A stretch of 64,000 nucleotides of DNA from Clostridiales bacterium. Lineage in GTDB: Bacteria > Bacillota > Clostridia > Lachnospirales > Lachnospiraceae. The stretch is from contig JAGZJZ010000031.1 in NCBI GenBank assembly GCA_018365455.1, positions 1 to 64,000 on the forward strand, given 5' to 3'. Numbering within the stretch: position 1 is the stretch's first letter; each line of letters starts with the position of its first letter. Shown piece by piece: positions 62,104-64,000 of this stretch. The position numbers and the translations under genes were made by a program. Under the pieces are notes generated by a model, which was not told where the DNA came from, ran no database searches, and worked only from the letters and a program-made list of their open reading frames with translations.

Positions 62104-62221
62104 ACATTTGCGGCGGGGAGTCGAAAACCTCGCGGCAAGCAACGGGGTTTTCGACCCTCGCGGCAGTCGCCAAATGGACGCGCCAGCGCGCCCGTTTGGT
62201 TCGTTGCTCGCGGGAATAAAT
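62104..62221. repeat. GC-rich multi-hairpin repeat element
   Basis: GTCGAAAACC and GGTTTTCGAC form one stem. CCAAA...CGCGC pairs with GCGCG...TTTGG as a second. CTCGCGGCAAGCAAC and GTTGCTCGCGGG form a third, competing pairing. GC content far exceeds that of the surroundings. Its last 30 bp recur at 61011-61040. It lies in the gerA leader. Confidence 0.75.
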
Positions 62222-62269
62222 GTTTATGGCAGTATTACAGGCAAGTTGTATTATGCAGGGGGTATAAAT

Positions 62270-63685
62270 ATGGAGAAAACGATATCAACAGATTTAATTG
62301 AGAATATGGAGTATTTCCACCAAAAACTAGAAGTAGATAAGAATTTTGATATTATCTACAAGATGACTGCAGTAGCAGACCGGGGAGCATGTATCTATTT
62401 TGTAGATGGTTTTATAAAAGATGAAATCATGGAAAAAATATTGGAATTTTTCCATTCTATTACACCAGAGGATTTACCAGAGGACAGTGAAGACCTGTCT
62501 CATGATTATATCCCTTATGTGGAAGTAGATATGCTGGATGACAGAGAAGAAATTACCAAAAATATTCTCTCGGGTGTTCTTTGCCTGTTTATCGATGGCT
62601 ATTCCAAGTGTTTTGCCATTGACTGTCGTACTTACCCTATGAGAAGCGTGGGAGAACCCGATAAAGACAAGGTATTGAGAGGGTCCAGGGATGGTTTTGT
62701 GGAAACGGTGGTCTTTAACACCGCACTGATCAGGCGCCGTATCAGAAGCCCGAGATTGTCTATGGAAATGTTAAATGTGGGCTCTACTTCAAAATCGGAT
62801 GTGGTCCTATGTTATATGGAAGACCGTGCAGATAAAAATTTTGTAAGAGAGTTAAAAGAACGGATTCAAAGCGTTAAGGTGGATGCTCTTTCCATGAATC
62901 AGGAAAGCCTTGCGGAATGCATCTACCCAAGAAAATGGTACAACCCGTTTCCAAAGTTCAAATATACGGAGCGTCCGGATACGACAGCAGCCAGTATTTT
63001 GGAAGGCCAGGTTGCAATCCTGGTGGACAATTCCCCGGCAGCCATCATTCTTCCCGTTTCCATTTTTGATATAATGGAAGAAGCGGATGATTTCTACTTC
63101 CCGCCCATAACCGGAACGTATCTCCGGGTAACCAGAGGCATGATTGCATTTTTAACCCTGATATTAACCCCCCTCTGGCTGCTGTTGATGCAGAATCCGG
63201 AATGGATACCAAAAGCATTTGAGTTTATTAAAGTAACGGATACAATGAATATCCCGCTCTTGGCTCAGCTTTTGATCCTGGAATTTGCAATTGACGGACT
63301 GCGGCTGGCAGCGATTAATACGCCCAATATGCTGACAACGCCGTTAAGTGTTATTGCAGCGCTGGTTGTAGGAGAATTTGCAGTAAAATCGGGATGGTTT
63401 AATTCAGAAACCATGCTGTATATGGCATTCGTGGCAATCGCCAACTATACTCAGGCAAGCTATGAACTGGGATATGCATTTAAATTTATGCGAATTATTA
63501 TGCTGATACTCACGGCACTGCTCAATATTTATGGATTTATACTGGGTATTATAATTACGATTCTGGTTGTTGCTACCAATAAAACGGTAGCAGGCAGAAG
63601 TTACCTGTATCCCTTATTTCCTTTTAATGGAAAGCAGCTGTTTCGTAGATTGTTCCGAAAAAGAATTGATTTCCAGGATGAATAA
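62270..63685 (+). CDS. GerA-family spore germination protein
   Basis: 471 residues. An N-terminal soluble domain (about 1-250) includes LRGSRDGFVETVVFNTALIRRRI and YCEDR-like YMEDRAD, typical of GerA proteins. The C-terminal part has about five or six transmembrane helices. GerA subunits combine with GerB and GerC to sense germinants in the spore inner membrane; no such partners follow directly. The start at 62270 has GGGGG 5 nt before it; the in-frame sequence upstream is translated repeat DNA. This gene implies an endospore former. Confidence 0.92.
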   Translation: MEKTISTDLIENMEYFHQKLEVDKNFDIIYKMTAVADRGACIYFVDGFIKDEIMEKILEFFHSITPEDLPEDSEDLSHDYIPYVEVDMLDDREEITKNILSGVLCLFIDGYSKCFAIDCRTYPMRSVGEPDKDKVLRGSRDGFVETVVFNTALIRRRIRSPRLSMEMLNVGSTSKSDVVLCYMEDRADKNFVRELKERIQSVKVDALSMNQESLAECIYPRKWYNPFPKFKYTERPDTTAASILEGQVAILVDNSPAAIILPVSIFDIMEEADDFYFPPITGTYLRVTRGMIAFLTLILTPLWLLLMQNPEWIPKAFEFIKVTDTMNIPLLAQLLILEFAIDGLRLAAINTPNMLTTPLSVIAALVVGEFAVKSGWFNSETMLYMAFVAIANYTQASYELGYAFKFMRIIMLILTALLNIYGFILGIIITILVVATNKTVAGRSYLYPLFPFNGKQLFRRLFRKRIDFQDE

Positions 63686-63758
63686 AAATATAAAATCTAC
63701 ACATATTATTTCCGAAGAGAAATCTTATTCTATAATAAAGTGAAAAGGAGATATATTA

Positions 63759-64000
63759 TGAATCAGTTAAAAAAATGTTTTGCAGGCGCTTTACTCGTAC
63801 TCTGTATGTGCGCTATGACAGCATGTGGAAGCAGCAATGACAACAAGACAACAGAAAATACTCAGATGACTTCTGAAAGTACAACAACTGAGAAAAGAAC
63901 AGAAGCCAACACGAATGCAGGTACAGATAATACAAGTGCCACAGAAAACGGTACGAATGACATGAACAATGATGTTACAGACGGTACGAATGGAACAGAA
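63759..64000 (+). CDS. N-terminal part of a Thr/Asn-rich lipoprotein (runs off the window)
   Basis: Only the first 80 residues are visible. A signal peptide MNQLKKCFAGALLVLCMCAM ends in a good lipobox, MTAC, so the protein is probably lipid-anchored outside the membrane. The mature part is Thr, Asn, Ser and Glu rich with repeated NGT/DGT-like stretches, a linker rather than a domain. AAAAGGA precedes the ATG and TATAAT lies at 63732-63737. Function cannot be given from this part. Confidence 0.8.

Noticed and set aside
62099..62269. Longer N terminus for the GerA protein
   Set aside because: It is translated palindromic repeat DNA; a ribosome site lies directly before ATG 62270.

Overview
The window looks like the chromosome of a gut-type, spore-forming Lachnospiraceae (Firmicutes, Clostridia). 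The evidence is moderate-to-low GC, strong AGGAGG ribosome sites, a GerA germination protein, YesM/YesN-type two-component systems, lineage-typical families (TIGR04086, DUF1385, YitT, DegV) and very large secreted glycan-active proteins. The genus cannot be fixed from the sequence alone. No tRNA, rRNA, CRISPR array or prophage was seen. The only insertion-sequence trace is the first codons of a probable IS630-type transposase at the left edge.

Layout. (i) 300-2743: a TPP-riboswitch-controlled thiamine cluster (thiE, HAD phosphatase, thiD). (ii) 2731-6206: a LacI-type repressor divergent from an alpha-glucan phosphorylase, with tandem operator-like repeats over the glgP promoter. (iii) 6309-7265: a secreted C39-like peptidase. 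(iv) 7418-14783: a sugar-sensing block of YesN regulator, YesM kinase, orphan solute-binding lipoprotein and MerR regulator, followed by a second YesN regulator. (v) 14964-21782: a 2272-residue secreted beta-helix protein carrying PDZ, FIVAR, seven Big2 and two Fn3 modules. (vi) 21868-24092 (minus strand): galT and a short-chain dehydrogenase. (vii) 24446-29819: a degenerate WecG/TagA homologue, YitT, a CdaR-type regulator, a C-terminal processing protease and a sigma-factor-like protein with a His-rich tail. (viii) 29960-36682: a 2240-residue secreted GH2 enzyme. (ix) 36802-40780: a CNNM/CorC protein, a sortase-anchored surface protein and a small membrane protein. (x) 40994-56869: a housekeeping run (rho, rpmE, DUF1385, prmC, prfA, glmM, ABC exporter, DUF2156, two aminotransferases, small exporter, methyltransferase, hslO, nadE). 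(xi) 57229-64000: iron alcohol dehydrogenase, YHYH/Big2 protein, FMN-bind-like protein, DegV, PAP2 phosphatase, GerA and the start of a lipoprotein.

How it fits together. The central accessory part (about 7-37 kb) reads as a host- or plant-glycan locus. Two giant secreted enzymes share a basic C-terminal Fn3 pair. They sit beside a three-part sensing system and galactose metabolism (galT). A 21-bp-phased direct repeat abutting the -35 of the beta-helix gene is a candidate binding site for one of the YesN regulators.

A family of palindromic elements with ends like TAGAGCGTGTTTNAAAATT occurs at least six times between genes. One copy splits what may have been a reading frame upstream of the S41 protease. 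A second, GC-rich palindrome family lies near the right end. The most unusual single genes are the sigma-like protein lacking promoter-recognition regions, rho with a 16-unit hexapeptide insertion, and the giant beta-helix protein with a PDZ domain.
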